A stretch of 64,000 nt of DNA from Lutimaribacter_A marinistellae (lineage in GTDB: Bacteria; Pseudomonadota; Alphaproteobacteria; Rhodobacterales; Rhodobacteraceae): positions 124,001 through 188,000 of the forward strand of contig NZ_JBHRXI010000016.1 of NCBI RefSeq assembly GCF_042648365.1. Direction: 5' to 3'. The notes below the pieces were generated by a model. The model made no database searches and was not told where the DNA came from. It worked only from the letters and a program-made list of their open reading frames with translations. Both the position numbers and the translations under genes were made by a program. Below are positions 1 through 9,026 of this stretch, in pieces. Position 1 is the first letter of the stretch; the number at the start of each line of letters is the position of its first letter.

Positions 1-744
1 CTTCCCGGCCTGCTGCACGGCTCCGGACTGCGACGCGCTCCGGTCATCCTCAACCCAGACGCACCCTGCCCCGATCTTGCCCGCCTCGGCGCGCTGATGC
101 TCGTCACCCCCGCCCACGTGGCCGAACTGGACCTGACGGGGAACCTCCGTTCGGGGTTGCGTCAGAAGTGGCGCAACCGCCTCAACCATGCGCTGCGGCA
201 GAACCTTGCCGTCCGGGACGCGGCGATGCCGCAGGACCCCGGCCACTGGCTGTTCACCGCCGACATGGCCCAGCAACGCGCACGCGGATACCGGTCATGG
301 CCCGTGCGGTTGACGCTTGCCTATACCCGCGCCAATCCCGGTTCTGCCCGCCTGTTCACCGCCCTGCACAGCGGCCGTCCGGTCGCCGCAATCCTGCTGC
401 TGCTCCACGGGCGGGCCGCAACCTATCACATCGGCCACAGCACCGCGCAGGGTCGCGCCGTCAGCGCGCATAACCTGCTGATGTGGCATGCGATGACATG
501 GCTCGCCGCGCGCGGCATCACCCGGCTCGACCTCGGCCCGGTCGAGACCGAGAGCGCTGCCGGCCTCGCCCGGTTCAAGCTCGGCACAGGCGCAAACGCC
601 CGTGCGCTGGGCGGCACATGGCTTCTTTGGCCGCCGCTCATGCGCGGGATGGACAGTGCCGCCCGGAACCGGCTATTTGAACGCATGTTCAAATCAACGG
701 GAGGGAGCCCGACATGCAACTCAGCACCACAGCCGCCATCGTAA
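1..744 (+). CDS. GNAT/FemAB-like acetyltransferase (5' end outside window)
   Basis: The frame is open from base 1, so the start lies left of the window; the first internal ATG is at 97. The visible part resembles the C-terminal BioF2/GNAT-type fold of FemAB-like acyltransferases: a basic RQKWRNRLNHAL stretch, then a beta-rich segment (ARLFTALHSGRPVAAILLL) and the GHSTAQGRAVSAHNLLMWHA helix, ending in LDLGPVETE and an ARFKLGTGA segment. Such proteins transfer acyl or aminoacyl groups from CoA or tRNA; the substrate is not evident. It overlaps the next gene by 31 bp, which suggests translational coupling. Family assignment is moderate. Confidence 0.65.
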   Translation, partial: LPGLLHGSGLRRAPVILNPDAPCPDLARLGALMLVTPAHVAELDLTGNLRSGLRQKWRNRLNHALRQNLAVRDAAMPQDPGHWLFTADMAQQRARGYRSWPVRLTLAYTRANPGSARLFTALHSGRPVAAILLLLHGRAATYHIGHSTAQGRAVSAHNLLMWHAMTWLAARGITRLDLGPVETESAAGLARFKLGTGANARALGGTWLLWPPLMRGMDSAARNRLFERMFKSTGGSPTCNSAPQPPS

Positions 745-1469
745 CCGGCGGCGCCTCCGGCCTGGGCGAGGCCACCGCCCGCCACTTCGCCGAACAAGGC
801 GCACAGGTGACCATCCTCGACCGCGACGCCGAGCGCGGGCCACAGGTCGCTCAGGAAATCGGCGGCCATTTCGTCCAGACCGACGTCACCAGCGAAGAGT
901 CGGTTGCGGCTGCCATCGCCCACGCGATGGAAAAGATGGGCAAGATCACCGCCTGCGTGAACTGCGCTGGCATCGCCTACGGCATCAAGACCACGGGCAA
1001 GGACGGCCCGCACCCGCTCGACGCGTTCCAGCGCACCATCGACATCAACCTCGTCGGCACGTTCAACGTCGCGCGCCTCGCCGCGATGGAGATGGCCAAG
1101 AACGAGCCCGAGCCCGACGGCGCGCGCGGCATCATCATCAACACCGCCTCCATCGCCGCCTTCGACGGGCAAAAGGGTCAGGCCGCCTATTCCGCCTCCA
1201 AGGGCGGTGTCGTCGGCATGGCCCTGCCAATGGCGCGCGACCTCGCCTCGGTCGGCATCCGGGTCAACACCATCGCGCCTGGGATCTTCCTGACCCCGAT
1301 GCTCATGACACTCTCCGAAGAGGTGCGGCAGCAGCTGGCCGCCGACGTCCCGAACCCGGCCCGGCTGGGCGACCCCAAAGAGTACGGACGGCTTGCCGGG
1401 TTCATGGTCGAGATGGGTTATCTCAACGGCGAGGTGATCCGCCTCGACGGCGCCTTGCGCATGCGCTGA
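714..1469 (+). CDS. SDR oxidoreductase, 3-hydroxyacyl-CoA dehydrogenase type 2-like
   Basis: A 251-aa classical short-chain dehydrogenase/reductase. TGGASGLG at residues 11-18 is the Rossmann dinucleotide motif, an Asp after the second strand (LDRD) points to NAD(H), and Ser146, Tyr159 and Lys163 (YSASK) form the catalytic set. Length and the CVNCAGIAYG and APGIFLTPM segments resemble the HSD17B10/type II 3-hydroxyacyl-CoA dehydrogenase group, which oxidises 3-hydroxyacyl-CoA in fatty-acid or isoleucine breakdown. The substrate is inferred from family resemblance only. The start overlaps the upstream acyltransferase frame, with GGGAGGG as ribosome-binding site. Confidence 0.82.
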   Translation: MQLSTTAAIVTGGASGLGEATARHFAEQGAQVTILDRDAERGPQVAQEIGGHFVQTDVTSEESVAAAIAHAMEKMGKITACVNCAGIAYGIKTTGKDGPHPLDAFQRTIDINLVGTFNVARLAAMEMAKNEPEPDGARGIIINTASIAAFDGQKGQAAYSASKGGVVGMALPMARDLASVGIRVNTIAPGIFLTPMLMTLSEEVRQQLAADVPNPARLGDPKEYGRLAGFMVEMGYLNGEVIRLDGALRMR

Positions 1470-1476
1470 ACGATGC

Positions 1477-1512
1477 GGTCCGGGCTCGGAACTGGGCCCG
1501 GACCACTTTGTA
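1477..1512 (+). terminator. hairpin downstream of the SDR gene
   Basis: GGTCCGGGC (1477-1485) pairs perfectly with GCCCGGACC (1496-1504), followed by ACTTTG. It lies 7 bp after the SDR stop codon and between convergent genes. The T tract is weak, so termination strength is uncertain. Confidence 0.5.
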
Positions 1513-1595
1513 CAACCGTGTACAAAACGGACAATGGCACCCGCCAGAGGGGTACAAAACGGTCAATTCAGGGGGTACCGACAGGTCCCCGCCGC

Positions 1596-3404
1596 TTATC
1601 CAGCCTCGGCCTTTTCTTCCAGCTCCAGCCACTCCTCTTCGGCCGCGGCGAGCTTTTCCTGCCGCTCCACCAGGGCCTCGGTCGCCTTCTGGAACTTCAC
1701 CGGCTCCCGCGTGAAAAGCTCGGGATCGGCCATCAACTCCTGTAGTTTCCCGATCTCGGCCTCCAGCCGCGCGATCTCGGCCGGCAGCTTTTCCAGCCTG
1801 TGCTTCTCGGTAAAGCTCAACCCTGGTTTCGGCGCGGATTCCTGCCTTACTTTCTCCTTCGAAGATTTTGGTTTTTCTTCTTTTTCCTTGACACTTGGTT
1901 GCCGCTGCGCTTGGTAATCCGACCATCCACCGGCATAGACGACAGCCTTCCCGTCGCCCTCCATCGCGACGGTCGTTGTCGCCACACGGTCCAGGAAATC
2001 ACGGTCGTGGCTGACGAGCAGTACCGTTCCGTCATACTCGTCCAGCAGTTCCTGCAACAGGTCCAGCGTCTCGATATCCAGGTCGTTCGTCGGTTCGTCG
2101 AGGACCAGCAGGTTCGACGGTTTCGCCATCAGCTTGGCCAGAAGTAACCGCGCTTTTTCTCCACCTGACAAGGACTTAACCGGCGCTCTCGCCTGCCGCT
2201 CATCGAACAGGAACTCCTTGAGGTAACCCACGACATGCTTGGGCTGCCCACGCACCATGACCTGATCGGCCTTGCCCGACACCCGCATCGTCGGATCGCC
2301 GGTCAGGCTGTCCCACAGGCTCATCTCGGGGTCGAGCTGCGCCCGAGCCTGGTCGAAAACGGCAATCTCAAGGTTTGTGCCCAACTTGACCGAACCTTCG
2401 TCTGGCTCAACTTCACCGAGCAACATTTTGATAACGGTCGTTTTTCCAACACCGTTAGGACCAACGAAGGCGACCCGGTCACCGCGTTGCACAAGCAGGT
2501 CGAGCTTTCGCAGGATCGTCTTGTCACCGAAGGTTTTTGCCAACCCAACGGCCTCGATCACCTTACGGCCGGACTTCGGCCCGGTCTCTAGTTCCAAGGC
2601 CGCGGCGCCTTGTCGCTTGATCTGTCCAGCGCGTTCGGCCCGCAGTGCCTGCAAGGCCCTGACCCGTCCCTGGTTGCGCTTGCGCCGCGCGCTGATCCCT
2701 TCCACCGCCCAACGGGCCTCGGACTTGATAAGACGGTCCAGCTTGTGCCGCTGCGTGTCCTCTTCTTCCCAGACCTGGTCACGCCACGCCTCGAAATACT
2801 CGAAACCGCGCTCTTGCCGACGGACATTTCCCCTATCAATCCATAGTGTTGCGCGCGTCAATTGACGCAGGAATGCCCTATCGTGCGAGATCAGCACAAA
2901 GCCGGCCCGCGTCGCGGACAGCTCTGCTTCGAGCCAGGCGATCGCCTCGATGTCGAGATGGTTCGTCGGCTCGTCCAAAAGCATCAGTTCCGGCGCCTCG
3001 GCCATCAGCTTGGCCAGCGCCGCGCGGCGACGTTCTCCGCCCGACGCGGTTCCGACCGCGCGCGCGGGGTCGAATTTCAAACCCTCGGCCGCCCGCTCGA
3101 CCTTGTACAGTTCGCCCGGCTCCAACTCGCTTGTGGCGTAATCGCCCAGCGTGGAAAAGCCTTCCATGTCAGGGTCTTGCTCCATGTAACCGACACTTTT
3201 TCCGGGCGGCACCACGATCTCTCCGGCGTCCGGCTCGACCAAGCCCGCCATGACCTTCATGAGGGTCGATTTCCCGGACCCGTTGCGCCCTACGAGGGCG
3301 ACGCGGTCGCCCATGTGCACAACGAGATCGAGGTCGGAAAACACGGGGTCGCCACCGAAGGTCAGCGAGATTCCGTTCAATTGCAGAAGAGGGATACGTG
3401 CCAT
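1596..3404 (-). CDS. uup: ABC-F family ATPase (Uup-like)
   Basis: A 602-aa protein with two ABC ATPase domains and no membrane segment, which is the ABC-F layout. Domain 1 has Walker A GRNGSGKS (39-46), signature SGGERRRAALAK and Walker B LMLLDEPTNHLD. Domain 2 has GPNGVGKT (about 316), LSGGEKARLLLAK and LLVLDEPTNDLD. The C-terminal 100 residues are Lys/Glu-rich and probably coiled-coil (LEKLPAEIARLEAEIGKL), as in Uup. ABC-F proteins act at the ribosome; Uup is also linked to suppression of transposon precise excision. Convergent with the SDR gene. Confidence 0.88.
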   Translation of the reverse strand: MARIPLLQLNGISLTFGGDPVFSDLDLVVHMGDRVALVGRNGSGKSTLMKVMAGLVEPDAGEIVVPPGKSVGYMEQDPDMEGFSTLGDYATSELEPGELYKVERAAEGLKFDPARAVGTASGGERRRAALAKLMAEAPELMLLDEPTNHLDIEAIAWLEAELSATRAGFVLISHDRAFLRQLTRATLWIDRGNVRRQERGFEYFEAWRDQVWEEEDTQRHKLDRLIKSEARWAVEGISARRKRNQGRVRALQALRAERAGQIKRQGAAALELETGPKSGRKVIEAVGLAKTFGDKTILRKLDLLVQRGDRVAFVGPNGVGKTTVIKMLLGEVEPDEGSVKLGTNLEIAVFDQARAQLDPEMSLWDSLTGDPTMRVSGKADQVMVRGQPKHVVGYLKEFLFDERQARAPVKSLSGGEKARLLLAKLMAKPSNLLVLDEPTNDLDIETLDLLQELLDEYDGTVLLVSHDRDFLDRVATTTVAMEGDGKAVVYAGGWSDYQAQRQPSVKEKEEKPKSSKEKVRQESAPKPGLSFTEKHRLEKLPAEIARLEAEIGKLQELMADPELFTREPVKFQKATEALVERQEKLAAAEEEWLELEEKAEAG

Positions 3405-3446
3405 ACGCGCCAGCTAAACCCGCTCGGTCGGCGCGTCAACGCCCGC

Positions 3447-4187
3447 TTAACCGGCCACCGCCCGCAACAGGCGTTTGCGCGCCGGGGGGATCGCCCCGAT
3501 CTCGAGTCCGGTAAAGACATGCAGGGTGTTCATGTGCCGGTCGACGACCGCGTGATCGCTGACCCAGCCCCCCATCATCAGGTAGGTCCGTAAAAGCGGC
3601 GGCATGCGCAGCATCGCCTTTTTCGCATCTGGTTTGCGGCGCAAGCGCGCGGCGTAGCGGAAGACGTGCGGAGCCTTCACCTTGGGCCACCAGCGCTTCG
3701 GCGCAAGGTGCCGCGCTTTCAACATGGCGAACGCATCGAGGTATTGCCCTGTCTCGGTACCGGCAAAGGAAGAACAGCCGAACAGCATCTCGATTCCGTT
3801 GCGGTCGACATAGGTCGTCATGGCCCCCCATGCGACGCGCAGGATGTCGGGATCGGTATAGTCGGGGTGAACGCAAAAGCGGCCCATTTCGACCATACGG
3901 CCCTCGAATGTCTCAAGCGCGGAGAGATCGTAGAACTGAGCTGAATAGCTTTTCCCTATTTCGGCGCCGCCCTGCATGGTCAGCATGCGAAAGCAGCATA
4001 CGAGGCGACTTTGTTCGCGCAGATCCTCGATCAGAACATGTGAGCAGGCCGCGTCATGCGCGTCATGATCCGTGCCGCTTGTCTGAAAGGCGACGCTGCG
4101 GAGGTCCTGGGCCGCAGCCAGATCTGCCTGATCAACGGCCAGCCGCGCTCGGTATCGGCCTTTGCTCAACAGAGGCGATTGCGCCAT
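3447..4187 (-). CDS. olsB: L-ornithine N-alpha-acyltransferase (OlsB-like)
   Basis: A 246-aa GNAT-fold protein. The core SALETFEGRMVEMGRFCVHP followed by WGAMTTYVDRNGIEMLFGCSSF is typical of OlsB, which transfers a 3-hydroxyacyl group from acyl carrier protein to ornithine in the first step of ornithine-lipid synthesis at the inner membrane. The C-terminal region (PPLLRTYLMMGGWVSDHAVVD) matches the hemolysin-like acyltransferase family. Its usual partner OlsA is not adjacent here. The next gene on the same strand is BamE-like, 80 bp upstream, so both envelope genes may share a transcript. Confidence 0.82.
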   Translation of the reverse strand: MAQSPLLSKGRYRARLAVDQADLAAAQDLRSVAFQTSGTDHDAHDAACSHVLIEDLREQSRLVCCFRMLTMQGGAEIGKSYSAQFYDLSALETFEGRMVEMGRFCVHPDYTDPDILRVAWGAMTTYVDRNGIEMLFGCSSFAGTETGQYLDAFAMLKARHLAPKRWWPKVKAPHVFRYAARLRRKPDAKKAMLRMPPLLRTYLMMGGWVSDHAVVDRHMNTLHVFTGLEIGAIPPARKRLLRAVAG

Positions 4188-4269
4188 CTCGGGCCCTCCG
4201 CATGTCCTTGCCCCAATTTATTGGCAGCAGCGCTAGCACACAAGACATGACAGCGGCGTGACGCGCCGA

Positions 4270-4734
4270 TCAGTTGACCAGGTTGCCCGGGTTGAACGTG
4301 CTCACATTGCCGAGGAGTTGACGCAGGAAGGATTTGTCCTCGATGCTCGAGTCAGTCACCCGGCGGTCCAGTTCGACGATCCGGCCCTGTTCCAGCCCAT
4401 AACGCTCGATGTTGCGAACGACACCGCGCTGATCGAACCGGATGGCCACCAGCTGCCTCGACACGATCTCGGGCTGGCGAGCACCATAGTGGCGGAACCG
4501 CGTAGTGACATAGAAATAGCCCGAATCATCGAGCATCCCAGAAGAGCTGGGCGTACCGATCGCCTCGATCACGCTGTCGCGCGTATCCACACCAACCTGC
4601 AAGGCGGCGAGTTCTTCAGCCGTGGGAACGTAGCCGTGGTTGCGATAGATGGACGTACAGGCCATCGAACCAAGCAGCACCCCGATCGCGAGAAGCCGGG
4701 ATACCGGTTTCAACAGCACTGCGGTCTTGAGCAT
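4270..4734 (-). CDS. bamE: Outer membrane assembly lipoprotein BamE
   Basis: A 154-aa protein with an N-terminal hydrophobic stretch and a lipobox-like GSMAC near residue 26, so probably an outer-membrane lipoprotein facing the periplasm. The following YRNHGYVPTAEELAALQVGV and DSVIEAIGTPSS segments match the SmpA/OmlA (BamE) domain, which stabilises the BAM beta-barrel insertion machine. The C-terminal part (RRVTDSSIEDKSFLRQLLGN) is the longer tail common in Rhodobacterales. Divergent from the YceD/rpmF operon. Confidence 0.85.
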   Translation of the reverse strand: MLKTAVLLKPVSRLLAIGVLLGSMACTSIYRNHGYVPTAEELAALQVGVDTRDSVIEAIGTPSSSGMLDDSGYFYVTTRFRHYGARQPEIVSRQLVAIRFDQRGVVRNIERYGLEQGRIVELDRRVTDSSIEDKSFLRQLLGNVSTFNPGNLVN

Positions 4735-4821
4735 TTCTGCCCCCCTTGTATCGGCACCCGGCCCTTTCTAATTGGGATTACAGAAACACTTGCCCCGGTT
4801 CAACACAGGAAAGGCGGCCTT

Positions 4822-5352
4822 ATGAGTGATGATCTGCGTGTATCGGCACTGTCCCAGAGCACGCCCACACCCTTTGAGATCGCCCCCGAAGCCGAAGAGC
4901 GTGCAGCGCTTGCCGATGCCTTGGGGATCCTCGGCGTTCGCAAACTGCGATTCTCGGGCGAGGTCAAGGTGCAGGGCAAGCGCGACTGGCTGTTGACCGG
5001 CAATCTGGGCGCGACGGTGGTGCAGGCCTGCGTGGTGACGCTCGACCCGGTGACAACACGAATCGACGTGCCCGTTCGTCGGTTGTACATGGCCAACTGG
5101 GTTGAGCCGGAAGGCGACGAAGTTGAAATGCCCGAGGATGACGAAAACGAGCCTCTGCGCGACGTGATCTCGCCGCGCGCGGTCATGGCCGAGGCGCTGG
5201 CGCTTGCCCTGCCGCTCTATCCGCGCACGGATGGCGCGGAAACCGCCGAAGCGGTCTTCGCCGAAGACGGAACCGAGCCGTTGCGGGACGAGGACACGAA
5301 ACCATTCGCGGCCTTGTCGGGCCTGCGCGAAAAGATGCAAAAAGGTTCATGA
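4822..5352 (+). CDS. yceD: DUF177/YceD family protein
   Basis: A 176-aa protein read from ATG 4822, preceded by AGGAAAGGCGG; the open frame extends further upstream but overlaps bamE antisense and is not used. LTGNLGATVVQACVVTLDPV and the acidic EVEMPEDDENEP segment are typical of DUF177 (YceD), a family found beside rpmF in most proteobacteria and linked to 23S rRNA accumulation. This Rhodobacterales version lacks a clear C-x2-C knuckle. It heads the rpmF-plsX-fabH gene order. Confidence 0.82.
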   Translation: MSDDLRVSALSQSTPTPFEIAPEAEERAALADALGILGVRKLRFSGEVKVQGKRDWLLTGNLGATVVQACVVTLDPVTTRIDVPVRRLYMANWVEPEGDEVEMPEDDENEPLRDVISPRAVMAEALALALPLYPRTDGAETAEAVFAEDGTEPLRDEDTKPFAALSGLREKMQKGS

Positions 5353-5555
5353 CATTTGAGTAAATCGGTGTCATAGGGGCCGCTCAGAAAAAGCCCTTGA
5401 ACCCCGCGAGATTCGCAGTATTTTCGCGCGCTCATCGGATTTTGGGTTGGACAACGTCGGGGCCGCGGCCTACACGCTCGTCACGCCACATGAAACGTAG
5501 AATGAAACCCGGTCCCGGTTACATCCGCGGGCCCCAGTCAGACAAAGGTTGAGAC

Positions 5556-5762
5556 ATGGCTGTCCAACAGAACAAAGTTTCCAAGTCGCGCCGCAACAAT
5601 CGCCGCGCGCACGACGCTCTGGTTGCTGCCAACCCGAACGAATGCGCCAATTGCGGTGAACTGAAGCGCCCCCATCACGTGTGCCCCTCCTGCGGCCACT
5701 ATGATGACCGCGAAGTGGTCGCGCAGGCCGACGAGATCGATCTGGACGAAGACGCGGCCTGA
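5556..5762 (+). CDS. rpmF: 50S ribosomal protein L32
   Basis: A 68-aa basic protein starting MAVQQNKVSKSRRNNRRAHD, the standard L32 N-terminus. It keeps a zinc-ribbon-like CANC...CPSCGHY arrangement at residues 28-50, so it is the Zn-binding form. It is part of the large ribosomal subunit. The neighbours yceD and plsX are the standard bacterial context. Confidence 0.97.
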   Translation: MAVQQNKVSKSRRNNRRAHDALVAANPNECANCGELKRPHHVCPSCGHYDDREVVAQADEIDLDEDAA

Positions 5763-5785
5763 GCACCGACTAGGCGGCCATACAT

Positions 5786-6892
5786 ATGACGGCACAGCCA
5801 GATCAGCGGATCACCATTTCGGTTGATGCCATGGGCGGGGACAAGGGCCCCGCGACCGTCATATCGGGCATGGCCAAATCGGCAGAGAAGAACCCCGAAC
5901 TCGGGTACATCCTGCATGGCCCCGAGGACGAGTTGCGCGAGATGATCGCGCGCCGCCGCGGGGGGCAGATGCTGCTTGACCGGATCTCCTTCCGCGACGC
6001 GCGCGATGTCGTGACAATGGAAGACAAACCCAGCCACGTGGTACGCCACGGCAAGGGAACTTCCATGTGGTCGACGCTCGAATCCGTACGTCTGGGCGAA
6101 GCGCACGGAGCTGTCTCGTGTGGGAATACCGGTGCTCTGATGGCGCTGTCCATGATGCGGCTTCGCAAGCTGCCGGGCGTCACCCGCCCGGCTATCGCGA
6201 TTCTGTGGCCCTCGCGCAATCCACAAGGCTTCAACGTCATGCTGGATGTCGGCGCGGATGTGCGCGCGGACGCGACGGACCTTTTGCAATTCGCACTCAT
6301 GGGGGCGTCTTACGCACGCAACGGCCTGGACCTGCCCCGCCCACGGATCGGCTTGCTCAATGTCGGGACCGAGGAGCACAAGGGCCGGTCCGAGTTGAAG
6401 AAAGCCCATGAAATGATCGAGAGCTTCGCCGACCGGGCGAACTTCGAATTCGTGGGTTTCGTAGAAGGTGGCGATATTCCCGGCAACAGGACCGATGTGA
6501 TCATCACCGACGGGTTCACCGGAAATGTTGCGATCAAGACCGGCGAAGGCACAGCCTCGCTGATCGGCGATCTGCTGCGCGAAGCGTTCCGATACTCTCC
6601 GCTGTCGCGCATCGCCTCGGTCCTTGCGCTGACATCGCTCAAACGTCTTCAGAAACGGATCGATCCACGCCGTGTCAATGGCGGCGTATTCCTGGGGCTG
6701 AACGGGACGGTGGTAAAGTCGCATGGTGGCGCCGACGACACAGGCGTGTCGGCCGCCATCAAACTGGCCTTTCAACTGGCCAAGTCGGACTTCTCGGAAA
6801 AGCTGGCCGCACGGGTTGCATCCACTGTCGAGCTTGCACAAGATGAGGTTCACTTCGCGTCAGCGACGCAGGAAAAACAAGAAGGCAGTTAG
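5786..6892 (+). CDS. plsX: Phosphate acyltransferase PlsX
   Basis: A 368-aa protein starting with the diagnostic ITISVDAMGGDKGP motif. It converts acyl-ACP to acyl-phosphate, the donor for PlsY in phosphatidic acid synthesis, at the inner face of the membrane. SCGNTGALMALSMM and NVGTEEHKG segments are conserved in the family and the length is normal. It begins 23 bp after rpmF and ends 5 bp before fabH, so it is part of the same operon. Confidence 0.97.
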   Translation: MTAQPDQRITISVDAMGGDKGPATVISGMAKSAEKNPELGYILHGPEDELREMIARRRGGQMLLDRISFRDARDVVTMEDKPSHVVRHGKGTSMWSTLESVRLGEAHGAVSCGNTGALMALSMMRLRKLPGVTRPAIAILWPSRNPQGFNVMLDVGADVRADATDLLQFALMGASYARNGLDLPRPRIGLLNVGTEEHKGRSELKKAHEMIESFADRANFEFVGFVEGGDIPGNRTDVIITDGFTGNVAIKTGEGTASLIGDLLREAFRYSPLSRIASVLALTSLKRLQKRIDPRRVNGGVFLGLNGTVVKSHGGADDTGVSAAIKLAFQLAKSDFSEKLAARVASTVELAQDEVHFASATQEKQEGS

Positions 6893-6897
6893 AAAAT

Positions 6898-7869
6898 ATG
6901 GCAGGCCGCGCAGTCGTCACCGGGGTTGGGCATTACTTGCCCGAGCGCATCGTTCCCAACTCCGAATTCGAGGCCACGCTGGACACGACCGACGAATGGA
7001 TCCGCAGCCGGTCTGGCATCGAACGCCGTCATTTCGCCGCCGAGGGGGAAACAACCTCGGACCTCGCCACACATGCAGCGCAAGCCGCGCTTGATGATGC
7101 CGGGCTGACGGCAGACGACATCGATGCGATCGTGTTGGCGACGTCGACTGCCGACCTGACGTTTCCATCGGCCGCAACCATGGTTCAGGCCCGGCTGGGC
7201 ATGACCGGGGGATTCGCTTTTGACGTTCAGGCGGTTTGTGCGGGCTTCGTTTACGCGCTGAGCAATGCCAACGCGCTGATCCTCTCCGGCCAGGCAAAGC
7301 GCGTGCTCGTGATCGGTGCCGAAACCTTTTCGCGCATCATGGACTGGACCGACCGTTCGACCTGCGTGCTTTTCGGCGACGGTGCCGGTGCCCTTGTCCT
7401 CGAGGCGCAGGACGGTACCGGAACTGCGCAGGACCGCGGGATTCTGTCGGTCGACCTGAACTCGGACGGGCGCTACCGCGAGCTGCTTTACGTCGATGGC
7501 GGCGTGTCCACGCAAACCACTGGGTACTTGCGCATGCAGGGGAACCAGGTTTTCCGGCATGCCGTTGAAAAACTGGCAAAAACTGCAGAAACGGCGTTGC
7601 AGCGCGCGGGATTGAGCAGCCAGGATGTCGACTGGATCGTGCCGCATCAGGCCAATATCCGCATCATCCAAGGGACTGCCAAGAAGATGGATCTGCCTAT
7701 GGAAAAGGTGGTCGTGACCGTACAGGACCATGGCAATACGTCGGCCGCGTCGATCCCCTTGGCACTGTCCGTCGGCAAGGCGCGCGGTCAGATCAAGCGT
7801 GGCGATCTGGTCGTTACCGAGGCGATTGGCGGGGGTCTTGCCTGGGGCGCTGTCGTCCTTCGCTGGTAA
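6898..7869 (+). CDS. fabH: 3-oxoacyl-ACP synthase III (FabH)
   Basis: A 323-aa ketoacyl-ACP synthase III that condenses acetyl-CoA with malonyl-ACP to start fatty-acid synthesis. The Cys-His-Asn triad is visible: Cys114 in DVQAVCAGF, His250 in VPHQANIRI and Asn280 in DHGNTSAASIP. The C-terminal GGGLAWGAVVLRW is typical. It follows plsX by 5 bp, so both initiate lipid synthesis from one transcript. Confidence 0.97.
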   Translation: MAGRAVVTGVGHYLPERIVPNSEFEATLDTTDEWIRSRSGIERRHFAAEGETTSDLATHAAQAALDDAGLTADDIDAIVLATSTADLTFPSAATMVQARLGMTGGFAFDVQAVCAGFVYALSNANALILSGQAKRVLVIGAETFSRIMDWTDRSTCVLFGDGAGALVLEAQDGTGTAQDRGILSVDLNSDGRYRELLYVDGGVSTQTTGYLRMQGNQVFRHAVEKLAKTAETALQRAGLSSQDVDWIVPHQANIRIIQGTAKKMDLPMEKVVVTVQDHGNTSAASIPLALSVGKARGQIKRGDLVVTEAIGGGLAWGAVVLRW

Positions 7870-7913
7870 GGCGGCGGGCGGCTGCCCGAACCCTCGCCTC
7901 CAATTCCTTGATA

Positions 7914-7943
7914 TTGACAGGGAAATTGCCCTGCCCCTATGCT
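7914..7943 (+). promoter_or_regulatory. sigma70-type promoter for ihfA
   Basis: A perfect TTGACA -35 box (7914-7919) and a TATGCT -10 box (7938-7943) are separated by 18 bp. They lie 23 bp upstream of the ihfA start, so ihfA-merR probably has its own promoter in addition to read-through from fabH. Confidence 0.6.
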
Positions 7944-7966
7944 TCGCTCACAACATGGGGGGCCGC

Positions 7967-8269
7967 ATGGGCGAAAAAACTCTGACACGCATGGATCTGA
8001 GCGAGGCGGTGTTCCGCGAGGTCGGTCTTTCCCGCAACGAAAGTGCGCAGCTCGTCGAGAGCTTGCTGAACCACATGTCGGATGCACTTGTTCGGGGCGA
8101 ACAGGTCAAGATCTCGTCTTTCGGGACGTTCAGTGTTCGCGACAAGTCCGCCCGCGTCGGTCGCAATCCGAAGACCGGCGAAGAGGTTCCGATCCAGCCA
8201 CGCCGTGTTCTGACGTTTCGTCCATCGCACCTGATGAAGGACCGGGTTGCCGCCGGCAACCGCAAGTAA
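7967..8269 (+). CDS. ihfA: Integration host factor alpha subunit
   Basis: A 100-aa HU/IHF-fold protein from ATG 7967 (MGEKTLTRMDLSEAVF). The earlier in-frame ATG at 7955 would add four residues and is less likely. KISSFGTFSVRDKSARVGRN and PKTGEEVPIQPRRVLTFRPS form the DNA-bending beta arm with its conserved Pro. It bends DNA as a heterodimer with IhfB in transcription and site-specific recombination. It is followed 15 bp later by a MerR regulator, a conserved pair. Confidence 0.96.
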   Translation: MGEKTLTRMDLSEAVFREVGLSRNESAQLVESLLNHMSDALVRGEQVKISSFGTFSVRDKSARVGRNPKTGEEVPIQPRRVLTFRPSHLMKDRVAAGNRK

Positions 8270-8284
8270 GGCGGGCGCTGGACG

Positions 8285-8965
8285 ATGACGAAATCCCCCG
8301 ATGCCTTTCGCACGATCAGCGAAGTTGCGGAATGGCTGGGGGTTCAGGCCCATGTTCTGCGCTTTTGGGAAAGCAAGTTCGCGCAGGTCAAACCCGTTAA
8401 GCGTGCCGGAGGACGTCGATACTACCGGCCGAACGACATGTTATTGCTGGGCGGAATCAAGAAGCTCCTGCATGACGACGGGCTGACCATCAAGGGGGTC
8501 CAGAAAATCCTGCGCGAGAAAGGCCCGTCCCACGTCGCCGACCTGTCGCAAGGTCTGGAGGAGAAGTCTGAACCTGCCTTTACCGAGGGCGGAACCGTTG
8601 TCCGTTTCCAAGGACGGTCGCAAGAGTCGGAAGGCGCGCAGATCGACCTCGACTTTGGCGACATGACTGAACCCGATAGGGTCGAAGCGCTGACCGCACC
8701 TCAGGCGGCCGAAAAGGCCAAACTGCCCTCTTTCCTGTCCCCGCCCCCCGATGTCGAGGCCGTAGCAGATGCTGAAAACCCTGCCTTGAACGCGGACGAG
8801 GTCGAACATGAGGCATTGGACGAAGCGATAGAACCGGCCCCCGGACCGCTGGCCGCACTGGCAGGAATCGACCGGTTGACCGCCTCGGAAAAAGAGCAAA
8901 TCGTGCCCCTCGCCCAGGCGCTTAGAACCTGGTTGGAGCGTTACGACGCGGAAGCCGCTGGATAA
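8285..8965 (+). CDS. MerR-family transcriptional regulator
   Basis: A 226-aa protein with an N-terminal MerR winged helix-turn-helix (AFRTISEVAEWLGVQAHVLR, then FWESKF and GGRRYYRPND, residues 6-55), followed by a MerR-like KKLLHDDGLTIKGVQKILRE helix. The rest is acidic, Ala/Pro-rich and probably disordered, ending in a helical ITASEKEQIVPLAQAL-like segment. There are no metal-binding cysteines, so the effector is unknown. The ihfA-merR order is conserved in alphaproteobacteria. Confidence 0.88.
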   Translation: MTKSPDAFRTISEVAEWLGVQAHVLRFWESKFAQVKPVKRAGGRRYYRPNDMLLLGGIKKLLHDDGLTIKGVQKILREKGPSHVADLSQGLEEKSEPAFTEGGTVVRFQGRSQESEGAQIDLDFGDMTEPDRVEALTAPQAAEKAKLPSFLSPPPDVEAVADAENPALNADEVEHEALDEAIEPAPGPLAALAGIDRLTASEKEQIVPLAQALRTWLERYDAEAAG

Positions 8966-9026
8966 GAAAAATTCCAATGGTTTGCTCTTGCCCCTGCCGG
9001 GAAAATCGTTATGAACGCTCCCACGT

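Noticed and set aside
5699..6853. 384-codon minus-strand frame opposite plsX
   Set aside because: plsX is unmistakable; the antisense translation is low-complexity.
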